Origin: Streptomyces fulvoviolaceus
GTDB taxonomy: Bacteria; Actinomycetota; Actinomycetes; Streptomycetales; Streptomycetaceae
DNA length: 64,000 nucleotides
Reading direction: 5' to 3'
Assembly: GCF_000718165.1 (NCBI RefSeq)
Contig: NZ_JOEY01000018.1
Location: forward strand, 62,001 to 126,000
The notes under the pieces: model-generated
The model's database searches: none
The model's input: only the letters and a program-made list of their open reading frames with translations
What the model was told of the DNA's origin: nothing
Shown here: piece by piece, positions 26,230 through 36,100 of the stretch
Layout of the letters: each line of letters opens with the position of its first letter
Position numbering within the stretch: position 1 is the stretch's first letter
Made by a program: the position numbers and the translations under genes

Positions 26230-28428
26230 TTGAATCCCTTGACCACCAGCGCGTTCGACCTTCCCGACCGCCTCTCCGCCAAGGCCGACCCGACGCTGAT
26301 CGCCGGCGACGAGCAGCACTTCGCGGCCATCGCGGAGTGCCTCGAGCAGACGATCGCCGAGGTGTCCGACCACCTCGACGCCGAGCGCAGGGCGCCCGGC
26401 GGCATGGGCAGGCAGGCGATGGACCGGGACACGGAGATCCACCGGCTGACCGGCCGCCTGCGCGCACTGCGTCGCTTCGGCCTGGACCTGTGCCTCGGAC
26501 ACATGGTCGGCACGGACAGCCCCGAGCCCGTGTACGTGGGGCGGCTCGGCCTGACGGACAGCACGGGTCGTCGGCTGCTGATCGACTGGCGCTCCCCGGC
26601 GGCCGAGCCGTTCTTCGGAGCCACCCACGGCAACCCGATGGGTCTGGCGAGCCGCCGCAGGTATCGCTGGACCCGCGGCCGGATCGGCGACTACTGGGAC
26701 GAGGTGTTCACCTCGGACGGGTTCGCCGGGCACGCCGCGCTCGACGACCAGTCCGCCTTCATCGCCAGCCTGGGCAGCAACAGGTCGGAACGGATGCGGG
26801 ACGTCCTCGGCACCATCCAGGCCGACCAGGACGCGATCATCCGCGCGGGATCCCGCGGCGCCCTCGTCGTCGACGGCGGTCCCGGCACGGGCAAGACCGT
26901 CGTCGCCCTGCACCGCTCCGCCTACCTCCTCTACTCCGACCCCCGTCTCGGTCACCGCCGGGGCGGCGTCCTGTTCGTCGGTCCGAGCCGGCCCTACCTG
27001 GGCTACGTCGCCGACGTCCTCCCCAGCCTCGGCGAGGAGGGCGTGCAGACCTGCATCCTGCGGGACCTCGTCGCCGAAGGAGCCGCGGCGGCGGTCGAGG
27101 CCGACCCGGAGGTGGCGCGTCTGAAGTCGTCCGCGGACCTGGTGAACGCGATAGAGAAGGCCGTCAGGTTCTACGAGGAGCCGCCCGCCAAGGGGATGAC
27201 GGTCACGACCCACTGGTCCGACATCGAGCTGACCGCCGGCGACTGGGCCGTGGCGTTCGGGGCGGCGGAACCCGGCACCCCGCACAACGAGGCGCGCGAG
27301 CAGGTCCTGGAGGAACTGCTCACGATTCTGGTCGACAAGCACGAGGGCGATCAGGACGGCGAGGAGGTCTCGCCCCAGCTGCTCCGCAAGTCGCTGCGGC
27401 AGAACCGGGAGCTGATCACGACCTTCAACCGGGCGTGGCCGCTGCTCGAAGCAGCCGACGTCGTCTCAGACCTGTGGTCGGTGCCCGCCTATCTGCGGAT
27501 GTGCGCTCCCTGGCTCGGCCGCGACGACGTGCAGCGGCTGCAGCGCGCGGAACCCCAGGCCTGGACGGTGTCCGACCTGCCGTTCCTGGACGCGGCACGG
27601 CAGCGGATCGGCGACCCCGAGGCGGCTCGGCGCAAGCGTCGGAACACGGCCATCCTCGCCACCCAGCGCGAGCGCATGGCGCAGGTCGTCGACAACCTGG
27701 TCGAGGCCACCGCCAACTCCGGCGCCGACGGTGACGACGGCGAAGGCCTCGTGACGATGCTGCGCGGTGAGGACGCCCAGGTCAGCCTGGTCAACGAGTC
27801 CGAACTGGCCACCCTCGAACCGGACGTCCTCGCCGGCCCGTTCGCGCACATCGTCGTGGACGAGGCCCAGGAACTGACCGACGCGGAGTGGCAGATGCTG
27901 CTGCTGCGGTGCCCGTCCCGGAGCTTCACCATCGTCGGGGACCGCGCCCAGGCCAGGCACGGGTTCACCGAGTCGTGGCAGGAACGGCTCGAACGGATCG
28001 GGTTCGACCGGATCAACCTGTCCTCCCTCAGCGTCAACTACCGGACGCCGGAAGAGATCATGGCGGAGGCCGAGCCGGTCATCCGGGCCGTGCTCCCGGA
28101 CGCCAACGTGCCGACCTCCATCCGCAGGGGTGACGTCCCCGTCGTCCACGGCTCCGTTTCGGAACTGAGCTCGATCCTCGACACCTGGCTCGCCGCACAT
28201 GCCGAGGGGGTCGCCTGTGTCATCGGCACCGGTGACATCGGGGAGGGGACGTTCAGGGCGACGCCCCGCGTCCGCTTGCTGACCCCGGAGCTGTCGAAGG
28301 GGCTCGAGTTCGACCTGGTCGTGCTCGTCGACCCGGAGGAGTTCGGCGAGGGCATCGAAGGGGCGGTCGACCGGTATGTCGCGATGACCCGGGCGACCCG
28401 GCAACTCGTCGTCCTCACGAGCTCCTGA
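26230..28428 (+). CDS. helR: HelR-type RNA polymerase-protecting ATPase (HelD/UvrD-like)
   Basis: 732 residues. UvrD-like superfamily 1 ATPase with Walker A GGPGTGKT (216-223), motif II VVDEAQ (Asp544), GDRAQ, and motif VI region MTRATRQLVVL near the C-terminus. The N-terminal part is a coiled/charged region that in HelD proteins reaches into RNA polymerase. HelR displaces rifamycin from RNA polymerase and recycles stalled enzyme. The RAE and rgt upstream support HelR over a general HelD. Start codon TTG 26230 with GGAG 8 nt upstream. No second RAE lies in the 121-bp gap, so it probably shares the rgt promoter. Its stop is 6 bp from the convergent bkd gene. Confidence 0.87.
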   Translation: MNPLTTSAFDLPDRLSAKADPTLIAGDEQHFAAIAECLEQTIAEVSDHLDAERRAPGGMGRQAMDRDTEIHRLTGRLRALRRFGLDLCLGHMVGTDSPEPVYVGRLGLTDSTGRRLLIDWRSPAAEPFFGATHGNPMGLASRRRYRWTRGRIGDYWDEVFTSDGFAGHAALDDQSAFIASLGSNRSERMRDVLGTIQADQDAIIRAGSRGALVVDGGPGTGKTVVALHRSAYLLYSDPRLGHRRGGVLFVGPSRPYLGYVADVLPSLGEEGVQTCILRDLVAEGAAAAVEADPEVARLKSSADLVNAIEKAVRFYEEPPAKGMTVTTHWSDIELTAGDWAVAFGAAEPGTPHNEAREQVLEELLTILVDKHEGDQDGEEVSPQLLRKSLRQNRELITTFNRAWPLLEAADVVSDLWSVPAYLRMCAPWLGRDDVQRLQRAEPQAWTVSDLPFLDAARQRIGDPEAARRKRRNTAILATQRERMAQVVDNLVEATANSGADGDDGEGLVTMLRGEDAQVSLVNESELATLEPDVLAGPFAHIVVDEAQELTDAEWQMLLLRCPSRSFTIVGDRAQARHGFTESWQERLERIGFDRINLSSLSVNYRTPEEIMAEAEPVIRAVLPDANVPTSIRRGDVPVVHGSVSELSSILDTWLAAHAEGVACVIGTGDIGEGTFRATPRVRLLTPELSKGLEFDLVVLVDPEEFGEGIEGAVDRYVAMTRATRQLVVLTSS

Positions 28429-28434
28429 AGGGGG

Positions 28435-30486
28435 TCACCGGCATCCCGTGATGCCGTCGACGACATGGCGCAGGAAACCGGCCGCCGTGCCGCCGTCACA
28501 GACGCGGTGGTCGAAGGTCAGTGAGACGTGGACGACCTTGCGTACCTCGATGCGGCCGTCCCGCACCCAGGGGCGGTCGATGACGCGGCCCACGCCGAGC
28601 ATCGCCGCCTGCGGGTGGTTGAGGATCGGCGTGGCGCCGTCGACGTCGAAGACGCCGTAGTTGTTGAGGGTGAAGGTCCCGCCGGTGTGGTGCTCCGTCG
28701 GGAGGGCTCCGCTGCGGGCGAGTGCGGTGAGCCGGCGCAGTTCGGCCGCGAGGTCGTGGAGGGCGAGGCCGTCGGCGTTCCGTACGACGGGTACGACGAG
28801 GCCATGGTCGGTCTGCGCGGCGAAGCCGAGGTGCACCTGGGGCAGCCGGACGATCTCCTGGCGGTCGCCGTCGACGCGTGCATTGAGCTGCGGGTATGCG
28901 GCGAGCGCAGCGAGGCACGCCCGGGCGAGCAGCGGCGTCGGACCCGTTCCGTGGGTGGTACGGGCGGCGAGCAGGGCAGTGGCGTCGGCGTCCGCCCAGA
29001 TCGTCACGGCGGGTGTGTCGCGGTGGCCGCGGACGAACTTCTCGGCGGCGGGGCCCAGGGGAGTGCGAGTGGCGGGTGGCACTTCGCGGGCCGGGCCGGT
29101 GTCATCGGCAGCGGAACCCGCGCCGGCCACAGCCACGCCCCGCCCCGACGGCCGACGCCCCGGCCCTCCGGACGTCCCGTACCCGGTCAGGACGGCGCCC
29201 GAGCCGGAGTCCGCCGTGCCCTCCGCCACGGTGAACAGCGGCGCCCCCACCCGGACGACTTCACCGGCCCGGCAGTGCAGGGCCGTGACGGTCCCGGCGA
29301 ACGGGCTCGGCAGCGTGACCACGGACTTGGCCGTCTCGACCTCGGCGACGACCTGGTCGTGCGTGACGGGGTCGCCCACGGCGACCTGCCACTCCAGCAG
29401 CTCGGCCTCGGCCAGCCCTTCTCCCAGATCGGGCAGGTGGAACGTACGGCCGGGCGCGGTGGTCCCGGTGCGGGACGGCGCGTCCCGCCGTGTCCGCCGT
29501 ACGTCGTCGGCGGGCAGCAGTCGGCGCAGACCGTCCAACACCCGCTCGGCACCCGGGAGATGGGCGTGCTCAAGGAGCGGCGGCGGATAAGGAACGTCGA
29601 AGCCCGTGACCCGCAGCACCGGTGCGCGCAGCGCGTCGAAGCACCGCTCCTGCACGCGGGCCGCGATCTCGGCGCCGACCCCGGCGAAGCCCTGGGCCTC
29701 GTGCACCACCAGGCATCGCCCGGTCCGCCGCACGGACGCGGTCAGCGTGCGGTCGTCGAGCGGGACGAGGGTGCGCAGGTCCAGCACCTCCACGTCCAGC
29801 CCCTCGGCCGCGGCCCGGTCGGCCGCTTCCAGCGCTACGGCGACCGAGGGGCCGTAGGCCACCAGCGTGGCGTCGCTCCCGGTGCGGCGGATCGCCGCGG
29901 TGCCGAACGGCTCGGTGCGGACCGGGAGTTCGAGTGGCTCCTTGGTCCAGTAGTGGCGCTTGGGCTCCAGGAAGACCACCGGGTCCGGGTCGTCGATCGC
30001 CTCGCGCAGCAGGGAGTAGGCGTCCGCCGCCGTCGCCGGGGTCACGACCTTCAGGCCCGCGGTGTGCGCGTAGTACGCCTCGCTGGAGTCGCTGTGGTGC
30101 TCGACGCCGCCGATGCCGCCGCCGTACGGGATCCGGACGACCAGCGGCAGGGGCAGGGCGCCGCGGGTGCGGTTGCGCATCTTGGCCATGTGGGAGGCGA
30201 TCTGCTCGAACGCCGGGTAGGCGAACGCGTCGAACTGCATCTCCACCACCGGCCGCCACCCGGTCATCGCCATACCGACCGCGAGCCCCGCGATACCGGC
30301 CTCGCTGACCGGTGTGTCGAAACATCGCCGGTCGCCGAAGGCCTCGGTCAGCCCGTCGGTGACCCGGAAGACGCCGCCGAGGCGGCCGACGTCCTCGCCG
30401 AAGACGACGACGCGTTCGTCCGCGCCCAGCGCGTCCCGCAGGGCTGTGTTGAGCGCCTGGGCCATGGCCGTGTCGACTGCGGTCAT
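28435..30486 (-). CDS. Fused branched-chain ketoacid dehydrogenase E1beta-E2 (BkdB-BkdC)
   Basis: 683 residues. Residues 1 to about 325 are the E1beta subunit (VVVFGEDVGRLGGVFRVTDG, IPYGGGIGGVEHHSDS). A short linker leads to a lipoyl domain (FHLPDLGEGLAEAELLEWQ) with the lipoyl lysine Lys387 in ETAKSVV, then a linker (VLTGYGTSGG) and the E2 acyltransferase domain with the active-site FDHRVCDGG near the C-terminus. E1beta and E2 are normally separate proteins. I see no E3/E1-binding peripheral-subunit domain between lipoyl and catalytic domains. The complex would make isobutyryl-, isovaleryl- and 2-methylbutyryl-CoA. It starts 1 nt after the E1alpha stop. No E3 gene is present. Confidence 0.88.
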   Translation of the reverse strand: MTAVDTAMAQALNTALRDALGADERVVVFGEDVGRLGGVFRVTDGLTEAFGDRRCFDTPVSEAGIAGLAVGMAMTGWRPVVEMQFDAFAYPAFEQIASHMAKMRNRTRGALPLPLVVRIPYGGGIGGVEHHSDSSEAYYAHTAGLKVVTPATAADAYSLLREAIDDPDPVVFLEPKRHYWTKEPLELPVRTEPFGTAAIRRTGSDATLVAYGPSVAVALEAADRAAAEGLDVEVLDLRTLVPLDDRTLTASVRRTGRCLVVHEAQGFAGVGAEIAARVQERCFDALRAPVLRVTGFDVPYPPPLLEHAHLPGAERVLDGLRRLLPADDVRRTRRDAPSRTGTTAPGRTFHLPDLGEGLAEAELLEWQVAVGDPVTHDQVVAEVETAKSVVTLPSPFAGTVTALHCRAGEVVRVGAPLFTVAEGTADSGSGAVLTGYGTSGGPGRRPSGRGVAVAGAGSAADDTGPAREVPPATRTPLGPAAEKFVRGHRDTPAVTIWADADATALLAARTTHGTGPTPLLARACLAALAAYPQLNARVDGDRQEIVRLPQVHLGFAAQTDHGLVVPVVRNADGLALHDLAAELRRLTALARSGALPTEHHTGGTFTLNNYGVFDVDGATPILNHPQAAMLGVGRVIDRPWVRDGRIEVRKVVHVSLTFDHRVCDGGTAAGFLRHVVDGITGCR

Positions 30487-30487
30487 C

Positions 30488-31618
30488 TCAGCGTCCCTCC
30501 AACTCGGTGTGCAGTTGGGCCTGTTGGTCCGTCAGTTGTGGGGTGGGTGAGGCGAAGACATGGTCGAAGAGCGCCGCCGGATCCAACTCCGGGTCCAGTG
30601 AGAGCCGTTCGCGGACGTCGGCGGCGTATGCCTCCGCCTCGGCCGCGGTCGTCTTCACGTCCTCGTCCGTCAGCAGGCCGCGCCCGCGCAGTGCGGACTC
30701 CAACCGGGCGATCGGGTCGCGGCCCCGCCAGTGGTCGGCCTCGGCGGCGGCGCGGTACCGGGACGGGTCGTCGGCGCTGGTGTGCGGGCCCATCCGGTAG
30801 GTGTGGGCCTCGACCAGCCACGGTCCGCCGCCCGCCCTGGCATCCTCAACAGCCGTTGTCAGTACGGCGAGTACGGCCGCGGCGTCGTTGCCGTCCACCT
30901 GCTCCGAGCGGACGCCGTAGCCGACTCCCTTGTACGCCAGGCTCGGTGCCGCGCACTGCTCGGACAGCGGGACCGAGATGGCGTACCCGTTGTTCTGCAC
31001 CAGGAACACCACCGGAGCCTTCAACACGCCCGCCAGATTGAGGGCTTCGTGGAAGTCGCCCTCGCTGGTGGCGCCGTCGCCCACGAGCGCGAGGGCGACG
31101 GTGTCCGCGCCCCCCAGCCGCTCCCCGTGGGCCAGGCCGACGGCGTGGGCGGCGTGGGTGGCCAGCGGGGTGCACTGCGGTGCCGTGCGGTGCCGCCCCG
31201 GGTCGTAGCCGCAGTGGCCGTCGCCGCGCAGCAGCGTCAGCGCCTCGACGGGGTCGATGCCGCGGCTGACCAGCGCGACGCAGTCGCGGTAGGTGGGGAA
31301 CAGCCAGTCCGTGTCGCGCAGGGCGAGCGAGGCGCCCACCTGGCAGGCCTCCTGGCCGAGGCTGGAGGGGTGGACCGCGAGCCTGCCCTGCCGGGCGAGC
31401 GCCGTCGCCTGCTCGTCGAAGCGGCGCCCGACGACCATCTTCCGATATGCCGTCAGCAGCGACTCGGGTGGTGGCTCGGGGTACTTCCGACCCTCCGTCG
31501 CGTCGAATTCCGCTGTATTGCCATTCGTTGACAGAAGGGAAACCGGAACATGGGACGGGAGCCAGGTCGATGCGTCTACCCATTTCTCCGTCGTCTTATG
31601 CGTCGGCGTATCAACCAT
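30488..31618 (-). CDS. bkdA: Branched-chain ketoacid dehydrogenase E1alpha (BkdA)
   Basis: 376 residues. Thiamin-diphosphate subunit with the GDGATSEGDFHEALNLAGV TPP/Mg motif (about residues 177-195), QEACQVGASLAL and the phosphorylation-loop-like YRMGPHTSADDPSRYR, all typical of branched-chain E1alpha rather than pyruvate E1alpha. It decarboxylates Val-, Leu- and Ile-derived 2-ketoacids and passes the acyl group to lipoyl-E2 of the adjacent fused subunit. The 50-residue N-terminal extension is not conserved-looking. Divergent from the NRPS-side genes across 251 bp. Because the first NRPS opens with a condensation domain, this complex probably supplies its acyl starter. Confidence 0.9.
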   Translation of the reverse strand: MVDTPTHKTTEKWVDASTWLPSHVPVSLLSTNGNTAEFDATEGRKYPEPPPESLLTAYRKMVVGRRFDEQATALARQGRLAVHPSSLGQEACQVGASLALRDTDWLFPTYRDCVALVSRGIDPVEALTLLRGDGHCGYDPGRHRTAPQCTPLATHAAHAVGLAHGERLGGADTVALALVGDGATSEGDFHEALNLAGVLKAPVVFLVQNNGYAISVPLSEQCAAPSLAYKGVGYGVRSEQVDGNDAAAVLAVLTTAVEDARAGGGPWLVEAHTYRMGPHTSADDPSRYRAAAEADHWRGRDPIARLESALRGRGLLTDEDVKTTAAEAEAYAADVRERLSLDPELDPAALFDHVFASPTPQLTDQQAQLHTELEGR

Positions 31619-31869
31619 GTTTTCGCCACCCTTTCGTCATGGCTGTGCGCCTCGGATGATCTCTGTAGCCAGCGCTTTCTCAACCGCCTTGCGGCTAAGG
31701 GGAGATGAAGCGGAACTGAACAGTCCGCAGGTCGCCGACCGGTTCGCGGTAAGCGCTTCCTGTGTGTCAACTCGGCGTCGACAAACGATAATTCGCAGGC
31801 CACCCGCTCTTTCCCTGACACCGGTTCCAATTGATCAGCGAAACGCGGCACTGCGGAAGGCAAGCGAAG
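31619..31869. promoter_or_regulatory. Divergent promoter region, bkd genes and PLP-enzyme/NRPS genes
   Basis: 251 bp, less GC-rich than the flanks. It must hold both promoters. The 7-bp AGCGCTT occurs twice (31671-31677 and 31752-31758), and GATAAT lies near 31788, but no -35/-10 pair is convincing. GGAAGG at 31855-31860 is the ribosome site of the plus-strand gene. No regulator gene of the cluster is present in the window. Confidence 0.4.
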
Positions 31870-33168
31870 ATGTCCGGAGTACGCCCGGGAACACGGCACT
31901 ACACGCTCGTCTGTTCCTCATGCGGAACCCGTTACGAGGACGACGGCCTCCTCCTCGACTGCTCCCGTCGGCACGAAGCGGCATTTCTGTACACCGAGTA
32001 CGGCAGAAGCGGAACCCGTCACGGGGAAAGCGCCGGCCTGTTCCGGCATGCCCCGATGCTGCCGGTGGCGCGCACCTTTCCCGGTGTGCCCGGCCCGGTC
32101 GTCCAACCCGCCGAACGGCTCGGCCGCCGCATCGGCCTCGACCGGCTGTGGGTCGCCTTCAGCGGGTACTGGCCGGAGCGTGGGGCGAACCTGCCGACCT
32201 GCACGTTCAAGGACCTGGAGGCGTACACGGTCCTGGGCCGGCTGCCCGCCGAGCCGCCCGTGCTCGTGATCCCCTCGGCGGGCAACACCGCCGCCGCCTT
32301 CGCCTGGGCCGCCACCCGGCACCAAGTGCCCTGCCTCCTCGTCGTGCCCGCCCCGGCCATGGAACGCATGCGCTTCCCCGCCCCGCTCGACCCCTGCGTA
32401 CGGCTCGTCGTCCTCGACGGCACCGCCACCTACAGCGACGCCATCGCCTGCGCCGACCTCCTGGCCCAGCTCCCCGGCCACCACGCCGAGGGCGGCTCAC
32501 GCAACGTCGGCCGCCGGGACGGCCTGGGCACCGTCATGCTGGCCGCCGCCGACTCCCTCGGCCGGCTGCCCGACACCTATGTGCAGGCCGTCGGCAGTGG
32601 CACGGGAGCCATCGGCGCCCACGAGGCGGCCCGCCGCCTGCGCGCGGACGGCGAGGCGCTGCCCCGCCTGCTGATGTGTCAGAACGCGCCCTTCGCGCCC
32701 CTGTACGAAGCCTGGCGATGTACCGGCACGGCGCCCGCCGACCGCGAGCACGAGCCGCTGGCCCGTGAACTCACCAACCGGCGGCCGCCGTTCACCGTCC
32801 GCGGCGGAGTCCGCGACGTGCTCACCGAGAGCGGCGGCGACGTCCTGTGCACGGACAACGATGTCGCCCTCGCCGCCATGGCCCTCTTCGAGGAGATCGA
32901 GGGCATCGACATCGAACCGGGCGCCGGAGTCGCCCTGGCGGCCCTGGCCGACGCGGTACGAGCGGGGCAGGTCCGCCGCGACGAACTGGTCCTCCTCAAC
33001 ATCACCGGCGGCGGCCGCGCCCGCCAGGCCCGCGACCTGGCACTCGTCCCCGCCGAACCCTGGCTGCGCGTGCCCTGGCCCGGCCGGGACGAGGGGCCGC
33101 GAGCCGTCGCCGAGCAGGTGGCACGGCAGCTGACCGGCTTCGCCGCCGTCGCGGAGGCCGCCCGATGA
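31870..33168 (+). CDS. PLP-dependent cysteate synthase / threonine synthase-like enzyme
   Basis: 432 residues, fold type II PLP enzyme. An N-terminal metal-ribbon-like piece [16 protein letters not shown] (Cys15, Cys18) with Cys31 precedes the catalytic domain; the PLP lysine is Lys114 in [10 protein letters not shown], and [15 protein letters not shown] is the phosphate-binding/substrate Asn loop. Cysteate synthase of Methanosarcina (phosphoserine plus sulfite to cysteate) evolved from threonine synthase and shares this ribbon. Primary threonine synthase is unlikely since this gene overlaps the NRPS start (ATGA) and so belongs to the cluster. Cysteate fits the Asp-like A domain of NRPS module 2. 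Another beta-replacement product is possible. Confidence 0.65.
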   Translation: MSGVRPGTRHYTLVCSSCGTRYEDDGLLLDCSRRHEAAFLYTEYGRSGTRHGESAGLFRHAPMLPVARTFPGVPGPVVQPAERLGRRIGLDRLWVAFSGYWPERGANLPTCTFKDLEAYTVLGRLPAEPPVLVIPSAGNTAAAFAWAATRHQVPCLLVVPAPAMERMRFPAPLDPCVRLVVLDGTATYSDAIACADLLAQLPGHHAEGGSRNVGRRDGLGTVMLAAADSLGRLPDTYVQAVGSGTGAIGAHEAARRLRADGEALPRLLMCQNAPFAPLYEAWRCTGTAPADREHEPLARELTNRRPPFTVRGGVRDVLTESGGDVLCTDNDVALAAMALFEEIEGIDIEPGAGVALAALADAVRAGQVRRDELVLLNITGGGRARQARDLALVPAEPWLRVPWPGRDEGPRAVAEQVARQLTGFAAVAEAAR

Positions 33169-36100
33169 CCGACCCCCGGGTTCTGGACCTGTCCGCCGCC
33201 CAGCGCTCGATGTGGTTCGGGCAGCGACTCGACCCCGCCGGGCCCGCCTACAACGTGGGCGAGTACACCGAGATCCACGGCCCCGTCCGCCCCGGCGACT
33301 TCCGGGCGGCGATACGGCAGGTGGTCGACGCCACCGAGACGCTGCGGGTCCGGTTCACGGCAGACGACGACGCCGTACGCCAACTCGTGGACGCCGACCC
33401 GGCCTGGGACCTGCCCGTCGTCGACCTCACGGGCGAATCCGACCCCCGATCGGCCGCCGAGGCCTGGATGGCCGCCGACTTCGCCACGCCCTTCGACCTC
33501 GACCGGTCCCCGCTCTTCCGGTACGCGCTGCTGAAGCTTGCCGACACCCACTGGATCTGGTATCAGCGCTACCACCACATCGCCGTCGACGGCTACAGCT
33601 GCTCCCTCGTCGCGAGCCGGGTCGCCGCCGCCTACACCGCCCTCCTCGCGGGTACGCCGCACACTCCGCCGTCGGCGCCCCTCGCCCCGATGGTCGCCGC
33701 GGACGAGGCCCACCGGGCCGGCGAACGGCACGCTGCGGACCGGGAGTTCTGGACGCGCGCCCTCGCCGACCGCCCCGACCCGGTGAGCCTGTCCGCCCGC
33801 CCGCCGCAGGTCGCCGGGCGCTTCCTCCGTCGTACCGGTCATCTTCCGTCTCCCGCGGGGGACTTGGTGCACGCGGCCGCCGAACGCGCCGGCACCCGCT
33901 GGTCGCGTGTCGTCCTCGCGGCGACCACCGCCTATCTGCACCGACTCACCGGAGCCCGGGACATCGTCCTCGGCCTCGCCGTCACCGCCCGCGAGAACGA
34001 CACCGAACTCGCCACCCCGGGCATGGCGTCCAACGTGCTTCCCCTGCGACTGTCCGTACGGCCCGACACCGCCGCCGGTGACCTCGTACGCCAGGCCGCG
34101 GCCGCCACCCGGGACCTGCTGACGCACCAGCGGCACCGCGGCGAGGACCTGTGCCGGGAGCTGGACTGGCCGCAGGACGGGCGGCGCTTCTTCGGGCCCG
34201 TCGTCAACATCATGGCGTTCGGACCGGAGTTGAGGTTCGCGGGGCATCCGACCACCCGCCACAACCTGTCCACGGGGCCCGTCGAGGACCTCGCCGTCAA
34301 CGTGTACGACCGGGCGGACGCGCACGGCATCCGCGTCGACCTCGACGCGAGTCCCGCCCACTACTCGGACGCCGAACTCACCGCCCACCACCGGCGTTTC
34401 GTCCGCTTCCTGGACCACTTCGCCGCCGCGGCCGGTTCCGATGTGCCGGTAGGCCGGATCGAGCTCGCGCCGCCCGAGGAACGGGTGCGGATCGCCGGCG
34501 CGGACGCACGCGGGGGAGAGGCGACCATACCTGCGGCGTGCGCCGCGGCCGACCCGGACGCCACTGCGGTTGTCCAAGGCGAACGGCTCACCACCTACGG
34601 GCAGTTGAACGCCCGCGCCAACCGCCTCGCGCACCGACTGATCGCCCTCGGCGTCCGACCCGAGGATCGCGTCGCGATCCTCATGGACCGCTCCGACGGA
34701 CTCCTCACCGCACTGCTCGCCGTCCTCAAGGCGGGCGGCGCCTACGTCGGCCTCGACCTCCGCGCACCCACCGCCCGCACCCGGCGGATCCTGGCCGAGA
34801 CCGGCGCGACGGTCCTGCTGACGGACACCGCGCCCGCCGAGGCGTACGACGGGATCCTCCCGGTCGTCGTCGACGATCCGACGCTCGCCGACGAACCGGA
34901 CACGGACCCCGCCGTGTCCCTGCATCCGGACCAACTCGCCTACGTCAGCTTCACCTCGGGCTCCACGGGCACACCCAAGGGCGTCGCCGTCACCCACCGG
35001 GACGTCACCGCCCTGGCCGCCGACTCGGCGTTCGGCGACGGCGCGCACGCGCGTGTGCTCGTCCACTCGCCGACCGCGTTCGACGCCTCCACGTACGAGA
35101 TGTGGGTGCCGCTGCTGAACGGCGGCACCGCCGTGGTCGCCGGGCCGCGAGAGGACGTGGACGCCGCCGCCGTCGCACGTCTGACGGCCCGGCACGGACT
35201 GACGGCGCTGTGGCTCACCGCCGGCCTCTTCCGGCTGGCCGCGGAGGAGGACCCGGGCTGCTTCGGGGGGCTGCGCCAGGTGTGGACCGGCGGGGAAGCG
35301 GTGCCGGCCGAAGCCGTACGGCGGGTGCTGGCGGCCTGTCCCGGCCTGACCGTCACCGACGGCTACGGCCCCACCGAGACGACCACCTTCGCCACCTCGC
35401 GCCCGTGTCCGCCCGGCACCCCCGTGCCCGACCCGCTGCCCATCGGCCGCCCCCTGGACGGCATGCGCGCCCACGTCCTCGACGGCGCCCTCCAGCCCGT
35501 CCCGCCGGGCACCGTGGGGGAACTCTACGTCGCCGGTCCCGGTGTGGCCCGCGGCTACCTGGGCCGATCGGGCGCGACCGCCGAGCGGTTCACCGCCGAC
35601 CCGTACGGCCCGCCCGGCGCCCGCATGTACCGCACCGGCGACCAGGCCCGCGTGACACCGGACGGCGAACTGGAGTACCACGGCCGCGCTGACGGCCAGG
35701 TCAAGCTCCGCGGCTTCCGCATCGAACCGGGCGAGATCGAGACGGCCCTCGCCGCCCACCCGGAGGTCGCCCAGGCGGTGGCGGTCGTCCGCGAGGACCG
35801 GCCCGGCGACCGACGGCTGGTCGCGTACGCGGTCCGTGCCGGGGGTGCGGTGCCGGAGGCGGGGCGCGCCGAGCATTCCGGGGCGTCCCTGGAGGCTCCG
35901 CGTGCCGGGGGCGTGGTGTCGAGCGTGGAGGGTCAGCGTGCCGGGGGCGTGGCGTCGACGGTGGGGGACTCGCGTGCCGAGGGTGTGGTGTCGAGCGTTG
36001 GGGGCCTGCGTGCCGGGGGCGTGGCGTCGACGGTGGGGGGCTCGTGTGCCGAGGGCGTGGCGTCGACCGTGCGGGCCCCGCGTGCCGAGGGTCGCGCACC

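Noticed and set aside
31870..33168. The PLP enzyme as the housekeeping threonine synthase.
   Set aside because: It is translationally coupled to NRPS 1 and not to hom/thrB; the ribbon and loops look more like cysteate synthase. It still could be another beta-replacement enzyme.
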